64,000 bases of DNA, taken from the NCBI GenBank assembly GCA_963691815.1, contig OY829657.1, positions 23,502,288 through 23,566,287 on the forward strand, written 5' to 3'. Positions 24,356 through 38,200 of the stretch are shown here, piece by piece (the first letter of the stretch is position 1; the number at the start of each line of letters is the position of its first letter). The DNA comes from Echiichthys vipera (Eukaryota; Chordata; Actinopteri; Perciformes; Trachinidae). Below the pieces are notes generated by a model. The model was not told the origin of the DNA, searched no databases, and saw nothing but the letters and a program-made list of their open reading frames with translations. The translations under genes were made by a program, and so were the position numbers.

Positions 24356-27300
24356 CACATTTCCCTCTCACACTGGAGTCCGTAGAAAGCCCTGTAGGTC
24401 ACATACAGAAGTAAAATGACGCCCAAAGGTTAAGAACTTCTGTTTTTTCCCTCCTGATACTTTTCCTAACTGTCACTTTGGCTTCACCCCGAGGTTCAGC
24501 TGAAGCAGCGAGAGACAGAAAAGGTTTTTAACGACTTAAACTACAGCGACTCTGCAGAGAACCTGTCCAGCAATGACGTCTTTTGTAGGCCGACCCGGAC
24601 GCTAGCTTAGCTCTCTGCGCAATCTGCAGATTTCCAATGGAAGTTCTGAACCGGGTTTTTTTTCTTTCATTGAGAAAATAGGATCATTAGCAAAGTAATA
24701 TTTATGATCCAAGATCCTCACAAATGAACAGACACGAGAAGACGTATTGTCTGCGTTAATGACCCTGTTAAGACCAAACCGTTGGAAACCTGTTGAGGGA
24801 ATATCTTTCAAATGTTCCGTCCTGTGTCGATTGAAGATTTTTTGCTTTTGCTGTATGAAGTTCCATGTTTACATTTGGGTTTTTGTGTAAATTATGTTTT
24901 ATTTGTTTCCGTCCTGGCGCTGCTCTGAAAACTTTATCTTTATATCTTCTTGTAAAAAAAAAAAAGAAAAGAGAAATGCCTGGAGAATAGTGGCACTGTC
25001 CTCCTAACCGCTGAGCAGGACGTCGGCCGTTTTCCCGGCACGCGCAGGCCAAGCGACGCCCTCAGGATCAAGACCGTAGTTTCACACTCTGGCTGCAAAG
25101 TTAAAGCCGCTCCACACTTTGACACAGAAATGTTAGCACGTTGATTTCTGACTCCCAGTGTGTTAGCGCTTATTTCAAGACAACACTTTACCGCGGGAGT
25201 AAAGTCGAACTAATCCAACCAAAAACAAACGCTAATTATGAATGATTTCAAAACACTTATTATCAGGCAGAGATTTACGTTGCAAACATAACAAAATATA
25301 TACAGTATATATATATATTTGATGTTACCAAAATAAGAGGGAGTATTCCTCCTATAGATAGTTATAAGTGCAGATATAGTTTAATGAATATAAATATCAC
25401 CATAGACAGCAACTCACTTTGAAATCCAAAATGTTATGCAAGACGGGACACTACAGTGATTTTAATGCACTGGTCAGTTTTGATTTTGGACTATTTTGCC
25501 TCCATAACACGTCTTGTTTCAGACTCGTGGTAAGAAAACATCAGAAATACACATTTAGGTTTTTATTTTCCTTAACTTTGTCTGTTTGTGAATGTAGATT
25601 TCTCCTAAAATCAACAGAAGTCAGCAGGAGATAATGCCTCATTTGCATATTTAAACAGACATTTCCGTAAAACTTGTAACACAAAAAATGTTTGTGTTGA
25701 TGTCATGAGTCACCTGGGGAAGTTTCACGGTGATGTCTGTCCGTTAAATATGTTCACCCTGTTCACCTGTCGTGTTTCCCCTGAACATTCATTTACTGAC
25801 CTAAAGGGGAAAACACTAAAAACTCCTTATTACAGCAGCTGGGAGTTTATTTTCCACCACACTGATGGGACTGCAAACACAAACCTACGGTGCAGAACTC
25901 CCTTTCATTTCCTATCAATTTAAAAAGTCTCCCTTCAGTCTCATCTTCAGACTTTATATAATTTAAATCTGAATTCTTTGGTAAAGCCCAGTTTCACGCG
26001 TGTAAATGTGCCGTACTGACCAACCAGTCGCACCGGAAACATAAGACTGACCAAAATTAATTATTATTATACCGACTTACTCAAATCAGATGAATGACCA
26101 ATGCCTTCCCTGCATTATAATGGTTTTACAGGCGAGAACAACCACGTTCAGTCGTTTTGCAATAAACTTCTGTTTGACTTTACCCTCCTTCTCACAGTGA
26201 ATCTGAACTGAAGCAGAGAAAAATCTCCGTTTTCTTCTTTCACATGAACATTATTTCCCAAATGATAATAACAAAGATGAAGCCCTGAAATGTAAATATA
26301 AAATCTGAACAGATTTGATAACTTGAATAATATTGGTGGTGATTTTTTGGCAATAATTAAGTCAAAGTCGCAGTTATTTTTTTAAAAAGCGAAATGAAGT
26401 TCTTCTTTCTTTCTTAATAACCATGATTTTAGTAACGAGTGTGTTGAAGCTTCTTGTCGACTGTTGATCGGTCTTTTTTTTTTTTATTCTTGTCCACAAA
26501 GTAACGAGGCACATAACTGAACTATGTCTGATGCTTTTGATCAACTGGGAAACATTTTGGGCAACTTTAGACTTTAGCAACACCTTCAGCAACGGGCAAC
26601 AAAGTGATAACGTGATGTTCAGATTCAATAAAATCACAATTTAATGTTTTAACCGTCTAAATTCACCACAGGAGAAATTAAAAGTAGTTTATACGGAAAC
26701 AAATAAATGCCAAAATAGAGATTAAAGACAATGGATTTAAACTATCAAAATAAATCTGAGTTTATGTGGTTTGAGTTTTTTCAGAAGGGGATTTTAAGTT
26801 TTGCAATTTCAATTTACAAATTGCAGTTATCACCTAATAAAACATAATGTTGGTTGTTGAAATTTAAATGATCATCTCTAATTTTGGTCTTTTTTTCACT
26901 TCCCTTTGGTTTTTAAATCAGAAATTGACATTTTGAAGTTGAAATAACCTTGTGGAGAATTTAAACCACAGAAGTTCATTATATGGTTATAAATAAATAC
27001 AAACAAAATAAAATATGTTTAAATGCTATACATTATAGAGATATTTACATTTCATTCACACAGTAATTTTACAACTATAGAAGATTAAAATCATTCTGGC
27101 CTCTTTTAGCTTCCGTAGCTGTATTTATTTGATGCAATTTACTTTTAAGGACAACAAAAGGCAAATTTTCTACACACAATAATGATTGAGATGTTTTTAC
27201 AGTTTATTTGCTCTCAGTACACGTTGTTAAAATGAATGCTTATTTTTGTGTGTGAGTATAAAGTTGCTCAAACTGTTGCCCCGTTGCAGAGAACTTCAAA

Positions 27301-29041
27301 TCTGTCCTGAAACTATGACGACTCATCAGTTTTCAAAAATCCAGATTGAGATTGAAGAGTGATTACGATGACGTGAATGTAAACTTATGGCAACAATGAA
27401 CGTGTTTTTGTTTGTGTGTTTCTTGTTAAATGAGTGAAGGTAGAAAGTATTTCTCTCCTTCTGTGGTTTCTCTTGTTGCCGTGTGGAGCGCTGATGTGGA
27501 CGCTTAGAGGACGTTTAGTTTAAATAAAAACCTTCATCGACAGTCTAACAACATTCATAAAACTTTTCTCCTGCAACACAAACTATTAAAATGTAATATG
27601 TGACATTCAGCTGAATATTTCATGTCGTTTATGCTACATTGATAATAATGTGGACGGGTCGTTTACGTCTCTAACCAGGAATTAGAGTTTTCAGAACAAC
27701 AGACCACATGAGCAGGCGGTAAAATATAATATTTATGTCCTGTCTGTCTCTATCATAAAGGCAATAAAAAAAATAAAAATAAATACTTAAAAACTTTAAA
27801 AGGAATCTGTGTGGACAAAAGGCTGACTAACGGTAGCTCAGCTTGTTTCTCTGATAACTTCAGATCCAAACGTCCTATGACTAAAATCCTTCATCTGTTA
27901 AAATATAAGAGTTAAAAACAACCAAATTTTAAAAGTGTTGTAAAATTGTGTCTTAAAATTGCTTAAAAGTCCATTTATGAAGCTTCTGCAGACGACAAGA
28001 GGAAACGGCGTGACGTCATTGAGCAAATGTAACGAGCGTTTCCTTGGATAAAATGACACATTTTCTGGTTTGAACTCTGACGCCCAGTCTCCTGAACCCA
28101 AACTCTTAACGGGCACAATAATTAAATAAGACTGAATGTCAAGTTTTCCTCCATTGTTTTATTTTGTATGTGAGATGATTAAATATAAAAACAAAAGTGC
28201 CCCCTTCTGCTCTGTCTTATCTTCGTTTGTACAGAAAAAGGTTCCTGGATGAAAACTGGCATTCATATATAGCTTTTATTATTGTGTTGACGGCACATTC
28301 CTCTTATTACGGAGTTATTAGAGAGTATTAACGATACAACAATGTGTAAAACTGTGAGTTTTTATTCTCTAATTGAGCTGTAATTGTGGGGATGTTTGTC
28401 TGCAAACTGATGTTCTACTGCGCACCCTCTGTATCTGAATAAAATGGTCAAATTCATGACGTTTTGATTATTTTTTTTATATCATTTATCTGATGCAAAT
28501 TAAAATACATTTTATGAAAGTATTTAAGCACAATTCTGATGTATTTGTACTTAAGTTATGCTATATTTCTACTTCAGAGGCAGATATTGTTATATTTTAA
28601 CCCCAAATTGATGACAGCATTAGTGTAGTTAAAATGATACATGAATATTATTATTATTATTATACAGTATCATAATTGAAATGAGCGCCACCACTGTGGA
28701 ATGACATTTTAGTCACGACTAAATAGCTAAATACATGAAGTAAATATTTTTATGAAATAAATCTTGGAATGAATTGGATGCATTTAAATATCCCACAAAA
28801 ATATCTGAACATTGTTTGTTCTTTGTTAAAAAATGTTATTTCCCTCGCAGACAGGTCATCAAGCAATTCAAAAACATATGAGGACTTCAATTGAGTAGCA
28901 GCATCTTAAAACAGCAGTTCCAGATGTTTAAAATTAGCATAAATAATAATACTAATAATACTAATAATACATGTTCATTTCCAGTATGTGTGTTTCTGGG
29001 TGGAGTGGTAAAAACCAAAACACTCCACTCAACCCAACGCA

Positions 29042-29152
29042 TGACGTGATATCATCTCTGTGTTGTGATTGGTTAAACGCCCTGTCAGTCATGCATGTAG
29101 GGCGCGTCCCGTCGCTCCTGTCACAGAGAGCAGAATCGTTGCTAACAGCAAA
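29042..29152 (+). promoter_or_regulatory. zfyve21: Candidate zfyve21 promoter
   Basis: Immediately 5' of the ATG there is a CRE-like TGACGTGA (29042-29049), an inverted CCAAT box (gtgattggttaa, 29066-29077) and a GC-rich stretch (ggcgcgtcccgtcgctcc). No TATA box is obvious. The transcription start cannot be fixed from sequence alone. Confidence 0.45.
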
Positions 29153-29278
29153 ATGTCTGCGCTGCCCGACGGGAAGAAGCTGGTCCGGAGCCCCAGCGGT
29201 CTCCGCATGATGCCGGAGAACGGCGCCTTCAACAGCCCCTTCTCCCTGGACGAGCCGCAATGGGTCCCGGATAAAGAG
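29153..29278 (+). CDS. zfyve21: zfyve21 exon 1
   Basis: 42 codons from ATG to DKE, donor gtgagg, phase 0. It holds the conserved SPSGLRMMPENGAFNSPF leader and the WVPD that opens the FYVE domain. Confidence 0.95.
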
Positions 29279-32200
29279 GTGAGGCACCCGGGGAGGATTA
29301 GTCCGACACAACAGAAGCTTTCGGAGCCGCGGGCACCAACGAAGAAGCTAGCGCCTTAAAGAGTGCTGTTCCGGTTGAGATTTTCAAAATAAACTCGCTG
29401 TTTGTGAATTTAACATTGGCTGTAAAAAAAGGTTAATATTACAATGAAAGGGGACTCTTGAATAAGTATTACTTGGTTCCTTTTTTGATCATTTGTATTC
29501 GTCTGCATCATATGGAGGACTAAACATGACTTAAGTCTCTATAAACAAATATATGTATAAATAAATAAATACACTAATACAATAAATGAATGCAGATATA
29601 AGTAAATAAATGCATGAATGAATCTGACCTCCTATCTCATTAACATATGAAAAAATGTAGATGAACAAAAATTCATAAATAAATGTAAAGCATTTATTCA
29701 TGCATGTATTCATTCATTAATTCTTGTATTTATTTCTACACTTATTCACACAGTTATATATTTATTCATTTATTTATGGAAAATATATAAAACCAAGAAA
29801 ATCAAAGTAATAGAAGTTACAGTGCAGTATAAGCAGTTGATCAATTGTTTTGTTTACTGAAAAGTCTTCAGTCTTGATTTAAAAGAGCTGCAGTTGTAAA
29901 AGCACAATGACCTCATAATTGAAGTGAAGTACTGTACAGCACTTATAATGTAAATGTATTTAATTACATTACGGCACAAAGTGACAACTCATAAAGGTGA
30001 CTCACAAGGTAAATAACAGTAAAAATACTTATTACAAATAAATATTGAAATAAAACTCTATCAAGGCTACTGTGGTTGGCTACTCAATAAGTAAAAGTAG
30101 AAAAACAAACAAAAGTCCTGCATACAATTACTTTATAAACTGCTGGGTAGCTTAATTTACACTAATACATCATAGTTTGTTAGTTATTAATATTATTTTA
30201 TTTTGCATTAACTCAATCTGAAGCAACTAAAACTATATTAGTATTTTTTGTGGCAGTAAAAAGTACAGTATTTGCCTCTGGAATATAATAGAAAGTTTAT
30301 TTGATGTAGCACGTTTTTACAGACAAAGTCAAAAAGTGCTTCACATGATAAAACTATTAAAATAAGACCTAAAGAGTAAAATGAGCACACACAAAAACAC
30401 CACTGTAAATAACACTAAAACGCCTTAAAGCACAAAAGTACATGAACATGAGACAAAATCCATTTAAATAAGTATAATAACAAATATAGTAGGGTAGATG
30501 AAATAGAATTACTCAAGTAAAGTACAAGTACCCCCTCATTGTCGTTAAGTACAGTACTTGAGCAAATGTACGTAATTGTACATTACACCACTGACAGCTT
30601 ATAAAGGGGCTTTTATTTTTGAGGTAATGCGTCTTAACATCCGGTTTCCTCCATACTAACGGTGGCTAACTTGGCAGCTAACTCACACAAACACAAAACC
30701 GTTAGATAACTAGCTAGTTAAGTGAATAAACTAGCTGTCAAACGCGATAATGATGTTAAGTCTTCACCGCAGATGATTAAAGTGACAAAAACAACCGTTG
30801 CTAACAGCTACTTCTACCTGTAGCTTGTCTAAATGTAGTTAGCTGCTATGCTAACTGTTAGCTCTTTACAGCTGTCAGTTAGTTTGTGTGAGTGCAGGAA
30901 AACTACAGGAGACAAACACCAACTGTGGCTGCACACAGAGGCACTTTGACCGGACTGACACTGAACTACAGCCAGCGAAAGTGAATCATTTCTCTGCTGC
31001 TGCTGCTGCTGCTAAACATTAATCTGTAACCGTGTGTACAAAGAGTAGCATGCATGATTCTAATGTGTCAGAGTAAGTATTCATGGCCTTTATTAAAGTA
31101 GATACAAACATAAAAGCACTCAATTGAAAATAAAAGTTCTATTTTTATTGTCCTGCATGGGATATTTAACTTGCAGCATGTTGAAAACACATCAAAAATA
31201 CTTAAAGTTTGGAAAATGAACTGGTTTTGTCTTTGCAAATGTAAATAGTTCATATTTCTTGTAGAAATCTCTCACTTTTTATTGTTATGTATGGGAAATT
31301 TAACTCATCCTTGCTTAAAAAAAACAGTAAAAAAATAGCCATACGGTGGCACAGTGGTTAGGGTCGCCACATGTCAAGAGGCTGAAGGTCCTCCAGGCAG
31401 CGGCTGTGGGTTCGACTCTGACCTGCAGCCCTTTGCTGAATGTCTCCCCTCTCTCTCAGCCCATTTCCTGTCTGACCTACGTAATAAAAGGCTTGGAAAA
31501 CTGCCAAAAAGGAAAACAAAATAGCCATAGTAACGAAAACAGCATGTAAACAAATTAATTAATAATTAAATCAACGGAAAACTACAACTATCAACCAACA
31601 ACTATTTTTATAATGGCTTTAAATCATTTTGTTAGGAAAAGTGACGTGTTTCCACTTCTAAAATGTGAATATTTGTTGGTTTGCTTCATCATCCGTGATA
31701 GTAAATTCAATATCTGCAGGTTTTGAGTCGTTTAAAGACATCAATAGTGTTACAGCAGCAATACCAACGTGTCTGTAAAAGAATGTTGTGTTTTACTGAT
31801 GTCGTAATGGTAGAAAAGCTCTAAAAGCATGTATGAAAAAACGTCTCTCAGATCTTCTTTTTTTCCGTCCAGCTCAGCACATTTTGTAACATCCTGTTTT
31901 TCCTCTTCTCCTCCCGTCTTCCAGTGCCCCAGATGTATGCAGTGTGACACCAAGTTCGACTTCATCAGAAGAAAGGTCTGTTTCATGTTGGTCAGCTTTT
32001 TCTGACTCAGACTAACACAGAGGAAGATCAGACGTGCAGTTAGGAAATAAGACAGTGAGGCTTTCATTTTTGATTTATTTGGCTTCTGTTCCTTTATTTT
32101 GGCGTGGAGGCACACGACTGACATAATAACACTGCAGGTCTGTGCCTCTGCGGATTCGGGTTCCAATTATCTTTGCATATTTGATAGAAAACACTTTAAA

Positions 32201-35200
32201 TGAACTCATAATTTTCAGCACAACAGCTTTAATGTTTTTGTGCATTTAAGGGGAGACACTACAGGTGAATAGAGTAAAAAAAACAAACAGATATCACCAT
32301 GAATATTCCCAAGTGAATTATTGACATGAAAGGTTGAATATGGAGAATGAGCAGAAAACCGCCATCTAGTGTCTCAAGATCGTAGTCACAACAACCAAGA
32401 ATAACTCCAGCAGTCAGGTTGCCAGGTTGGTCAGACCCGGTCCAGTAGCTACAGGAGACCGGAGTCTGTTTGAGTCTGTTTGAACCCGTCCCCTCCAGCA
32501 AATCACACCATAAATACAAGTATTAGAGGAGTTTGACTGACAGTTACTGTTAGCCGTTAGTGTTAGCCGTTACAGCTAAGTAAACATAAAAGTTAGCTTA
32601 CAGATGAAGGAGAAACGTAGCTATTTGGACGTGTGTTTTAATGCAGTCGAACTCCTTTCTCTCAGTCCATGGAGTGAATGCTCGGCCTATATTGACTCTG
32701 GTTTTTGCCCGTCTCCGCTCACTCAGCTGCTGGATTGGCAAACTCCATTTCACCCAGTGCCAGCCTACAGTAGCTGCACCCAACAACAGACAACCCTGGC
32801 AACCGCAATATTGGTCGCTATTGGCTGGTACCATGCAAACAGATCGTGACAGAAAGTCATTGTAGAACCCATCAGAAATCTTTTTACATTAATTCAGACT
32901 AAATATATTTTTTTTCTTTTTCTTTTTTTTATTTCATTCTGTACCTCTCAAAACGCCCTGTGGGTGTTTTAATTTTTTAAATATAGCTTTTAATGAAGAT
33001 TCTACATATTCAACCTTTAAGACATTTTTTGAATTACAAGTTTTCTGAAATGTTGTGTTTAAATATGCAAATGAGGCATTATCTTATGAAATATGAGCTC
33101 ATTTTAATACATTTGCAGAGCAGAAATATGAACATGGGATAAAGCCAGGATCAAGAGAAGTTCATTCATTTTATTCTTTTCCATTTGATGCTGGCTGGCA
33201 CCTCTGCTGTCTTTACTGCTCTGTTACTACTCCTCTCCTCTAAACTTCTTTTCATCTCGTGTCACGTCATTTTTGCTTCACTGTGCACTCCTTTCCTTCC
33301 CAGCATTAGTTTGATCTCCTGTGTTATGTTTTCTCAGTTTCTCTTCAAGAGATGAAACTCTCATCTTCAGCCTCTTATCCGGGGTCGGGTCGCGGGGGCA
33401 GCAGCTTTAGCAGGGGACCCCAAACTTCCCTTTCCCGGGCCACATTAACCAGCTCTAACTGGGGGATGCATTTTAAAAACTTTATTTAGCTGAAGACGGA
33501 GAAGTTTCTCAACACATAAAGGAACACTTCATCCTTCAGTTTATCACAAACATTCAACATCAACACCGAGTCGAAGTCTCAAAATACTGCGACTTTTGGT
33601 CTCAAAATACTATGAATTTTGGTTTTAAAGTTCTTTTTTAACTTTCAATATCTGACTTTTGGTCTCGAAACATTTCTCAAAATACTACAACTTCTTGTTG
33701 CGAAACAATATCTGAGTGTCTCTAGTGGAGTAGAAACATAAAGTAGCAATAAATGTAACCACTCAAATTAGATAAAGAAGCTTGAATTTGTTCTTAGTAA
33801 CATTCCACCTCTGGTTAAATGTGACAGATACAGTTTGAGCATGATTGAGAAACTGTGAGTAACAGTGACTTTAATCTGTAACCAAATCTATATAATTATA
33901 TCAAATTTCCATAAATATATCACCAGGCGACTCTAGTCCAATACAAGCACTATGTAGATGCATTGAGCAAATCAACGATTGGATGGAGCCGAATTTTCTC
34001 CAATTAAACAAAGAAAAAAAAGGAAATCATTGTTTTTGGAGCCAAAGAAGAACGATTGAAAGTCAGCACCCAGAACGGTAATGCTAAAGACCACAAACCA
34101 AGCCAGAGACTTAGGTGTCATCATGGACTCAGACCTGAACTTCAACAGCCACATTAAAACAATTACAAACTCAGCCTACTATCACCTAAAGAATATATCC
34201 AGGATTCAAGGACTTATGTGTCAGCAGGACTTGGAAATACTTGTCCATGCATTTATCTTCAGCAGGCTCGACCACTGTAACAGTGTCTGTACAGGTCTCA
34301 TTTCTGATCTTCTGCTCCGCTACGGACCCCTGACCCTTATTCCTGCACACTAAGGAGACTGATGAAAAGCACATGAGTTATTTTCACATTTTTAGCAACA
34401 GTATTGATTAATAGGCTTATATTTATAAACAAATAGGTTATTTATCGTGGTTTAGTGGGAGAAACCAAGCATCTATATGTAAAATCAGACATTCAGCACC
34501 CCCAGAGCCAGAATGGAATAATCCACTGGAATTTTGCGGCGATTCGAATCAGGCTCCTCGGAGAATAGTTAAATATTCGGGGTCACCCCTACTGCTTGCA
34601 CTGTACTGTAACTTCTATTACCTGAAATTAACAACTGGAAATTCTTTTTCAGAAATTCCAGATCTTTTAATTATTTTATTTGAAATTCTTTTTTATATTC
34701 AAATGTTTAAATATAATTGTGTGTTTCTTTCAATGTTTTTAATGTGTCATGTAAAGCACTTTTAATTAACTTGTCGTTACACTGTGCCATATAACAAACG
34801 TGCCTTGCTTGTGTCTCCTGCAGCATCACTGTCGGCGGTGCGGTCGGTGTTTCTGTGATAAATGCTGCAGTAAGAAGGTGGCGCTGCCTCGCATGTGCTT
34901 CGTCGACCCGGTGCGGCAGTGCGCCGAGTGCAGCCTGGCCTCCCAGAAAGAGATGGAGTTCTACGACAAGCAGCTCAAAGTGCTTCTGGGAGGTGAGTAG
35001 TCCTTTTTTTGTAAAGTAGAATATACTGCACGGTTTTAAATTTGGTGCGCATGTTTTTGCTGATTTAATTCCTCAGCTTTTACCCATCAAGTTCCTCTTT
35101 TCCCCAAAAAAAGTTCCTTTATATTTTGGTAAAAATGCTGATTCCATCACGTCGAGAATAACCTTTACCGCAAAACCTCAGAATTAAAGATGCAGCTGTA

Positions 35201-38200
35201 AGGAGATTCAGTGCAGACATTTGAAATAATGTCAAACTATCCTCCTGATCTCATCTCGGTGCTAATTATTTCAATTTTAGAAAATGTCTCCTCCCTTTAA
35301 TGACAACTCTATATGCTTTTTAATCAACTACTTTGCTGCAAATAATGTTTGTGTCTTTGTAGAATAATGTGCTGATTATTTTCTCAATTAGTCAGTTAAT
35401 TAAGAATAAAAAATGTTTTTAAGAATTTGTCATAGTCAATAATCAGATATCTAAATTACTTTTTTTTAACTTTTATGTAAGAATAACTCTCAAACCCTAA
35501 ACATATCCCGTAAACACTCATATCACCGCTCATTTGAGAAGTGAAAACATGACAAAAGAATCATTTAAACTTTGAAAGTGAAACAAGTAATAATCCATCA
35601 TCAGTGTGTTTTTGATCTATCCACTAATCGTTTCAGCTGTAATATTCTCTCTCATTTACCTTTTGTTTGTTGTGCGACTTTAATAATATTCCCTGTAGAA
35701 ACAGACTGATTTTTAGTAATTGAGTAAATAAACAACAGCACTTAATTCAGAAAAGTTGGACACATAATTTGCTGACAAATATTGCTAGAGCTGCCAAGAT
35801 TATTCCATTAGTTGTTTTGGTAATGGATTTAATCTGTTCGAGTCATTTTTTTAAAAAGAGAAAGTCAAAATTCTCTGATTGCAGTTTCATAAATGTGAAT
35901 AGTTTCTGGTTTATTTCCTCCTCTGTGACGGTAAAACCCATATCTTTGAGTTGTGGACAAAAGAAAACATTTGAGGATGTCATTTTCTGACATTTATAGA
36001 GCAAACCTCTAACTGATTCGTAGAAAAATTCAAATTATCATTAGTTGCAGCCCTTAACATTACACGCCCCCCTGCAGTTTGGATATTGCATTCGTTCATG
36101 TTGCAATTTGGATTAAATTGTGATTAATGGTGTCGCCCTAAGCAACATTATTTATTCATAGATTGTATATTGGTTTGCATGTTGTTTTTGTAGCCACAGA
36201 CCTTTTCAAAGATAAACATTCCAAAACAGTCCCAATTAACTACCTGTTGCAGTGAATGTGAATGACATCAGCTGACAGGAAGTTACCAAGGACCAAGGCT
36301 TTTACCTAGCAATGGAATTCCGATGAAAAGGTCTATAAGCTGCTCTTAACTTATAGTGGTATTAATAAAGCTGTTTGAATTGACTCTGTTTAATAAACAT
36401 CAGTCTGTGAAATGAAAGAAAAGCCTTTAGTGTCTCCGTCCTGCAGCTGTTTGCTTTCTCAAAATACGTCTTTATGAGCTGACATGTGACACACGCTGCC
36501 TCCTCACTGTCACTCTACACAGGAAGCAGAAATACTATAAAAGCCACCCCCACCCCCCCCCCCCCCCCCCCACCACCCTCCTCCTCCTTCTGCCCTAATA
36601 ATCCATCGCGTTGTTGTCGAGCGTGTGGGTCAGCGTGCAGCTATAAATATGCAGCAGCAGCAGCTCTTAATGAAAAATCCATGAGCAGCCCGGAGCTTCA
36701 GGAGGGGCCTCGTGCTTTATTGATGATGGAGTTATTAATAAAGATCAGCAGAAAACAAAAGGTCACAAGAGACACAAAGTAATAAATCTCTCTCTCTCTC
36801 TCTCTCTCTGTGAAATTTCATCTGTTGATCTTCTGGAAACTTTATTTTGTGGTTCAACACTTTGGTGGATTTAAAGCTTCAGGCGAATCCTCAACTACAG
36901 TTGGATCTTAGGCTGCGGCTAACCACTATTTTGTGGATCAATCGATGAGTTGTTTGAAAATTTGGTTATTTATTAAAATGTATGGATGGAAATGTATTAA
37001 GGAGCAACCTCATTTGCAATATAGCTGAGATTAAAAAAAACAACACACAAGACAAAACAGAACGTTTGAAAGATACATAGGCAAATCAGAAATATCAGAA
37101 AAGTAAAGTGACACGGAATAATGAAAACAGAGAAGTCAAGATAAAAACAGGAGCAGGTGGAAGTAAAATAAGATGCAGTTATGGATTTAAAGTGTCCTCA
37201 CTATAAGAGTGTGGTGAGTTTCAGGTGGTTTTGCAGAGGGTTGAAGGTGCACAGGAAGAAAAACAGGACTTTCCAAATTCAGTGTTAACAGAGGGACCCT
37301 GCAGTGTGAGCCGGCCCTTTGAGCGCTTATGATGGAGACCAATGATTGCATTAAAAGATACTAAAGAACTGATAAAGGATGTAAAGAGACCAGAGAGAGA
37401 GCTTTAAAAACAAATCAAACCCAGTGTCTATCACGCCTGTTAGGAAGCGAGGGCCATTCAACCTTTAGCTACAGGTCACAGTGATGAGTGTTGAGGCTGT
37501 CACCTGTAAATAATCTCAGGGCTGAGTGATGAACGGTGTCAAGTGGGTGCAGAGTTGTGGCTGATGCTTGCATGTATAAAAACTCTCCATAATCTAAAAC
37601 TGACATTAAAGTTTCCCCAATAACTTCCTTCCTGCCGTGAAGAGGAAAGGATGAGTTGTTTCTGGAAAAAAAAAAGCCAAATGTTTTGCTTTGTCCACAG
37701 TTCAAAGATGCATTACATCAACTGCACATCTGCACGTTTCATTTTATATTTGATGTTCTAGATGTAAGCACAAGTTGTAGTACTTGCTGGGCATTTCAGC
37801 CTGCCGCACCTCCGACGGTGCCATGGTGCCGGCTGCAGGGTCATCAGCCGGGAGCCACCCTTCGCAGATGTTTCGCTCCTTTAATCCCGGAACATCTCTG
37901 GGTGGAGGAGCAGCGAACAGGGACGTCTCCCTGACGCCCCCTGCAGCCAGCGGAAAGATCCTTGTTCACCCCACACTCTGTCCCCTATGTTATTGCTGTT
38001 GTGGTTATGGAATGAAACCCAAGGGACTATGCATGGCAGGGACGTCCATCTCCCTGAGTCAGACGTGGGCTGACCGCATACCACAGCATCTCAGGGTGAT
38101 GGAATGTAGCAGCAGGAAAGCTTCCCTACTGCCCCCTGTCTAAGCTCCCTGTTTTCCCCACGCCTTATCATTCCTCCTGAGCCACAACCAGAAACTCCCT

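Larger units (their letters stand above)
23561..29152. other. klc1 3' UTR and klc1-zfyve21 spacer
   Basis: Besides the GT and 27-bp repeats, no exon of a further gene is recognisable on either strand. The first AATAAA hexamer noticed downstream of klc1 is at 26161-26166, so the 3' UTR may be about 2.6 kb. In mammals XRCC3 lies here; nothing resembling its RecA fold (Walker A GxxxxGKT/S) was seen among the translated stretches. Confidence 0.5.

Noticed and set aside
31750..32166. Minus-strand open stretch of 138 codons over zfyve21 exon 2
   Set aside because: Low-complexity composition, no family resemblance, and it overlaps a confident exon on the other strand.
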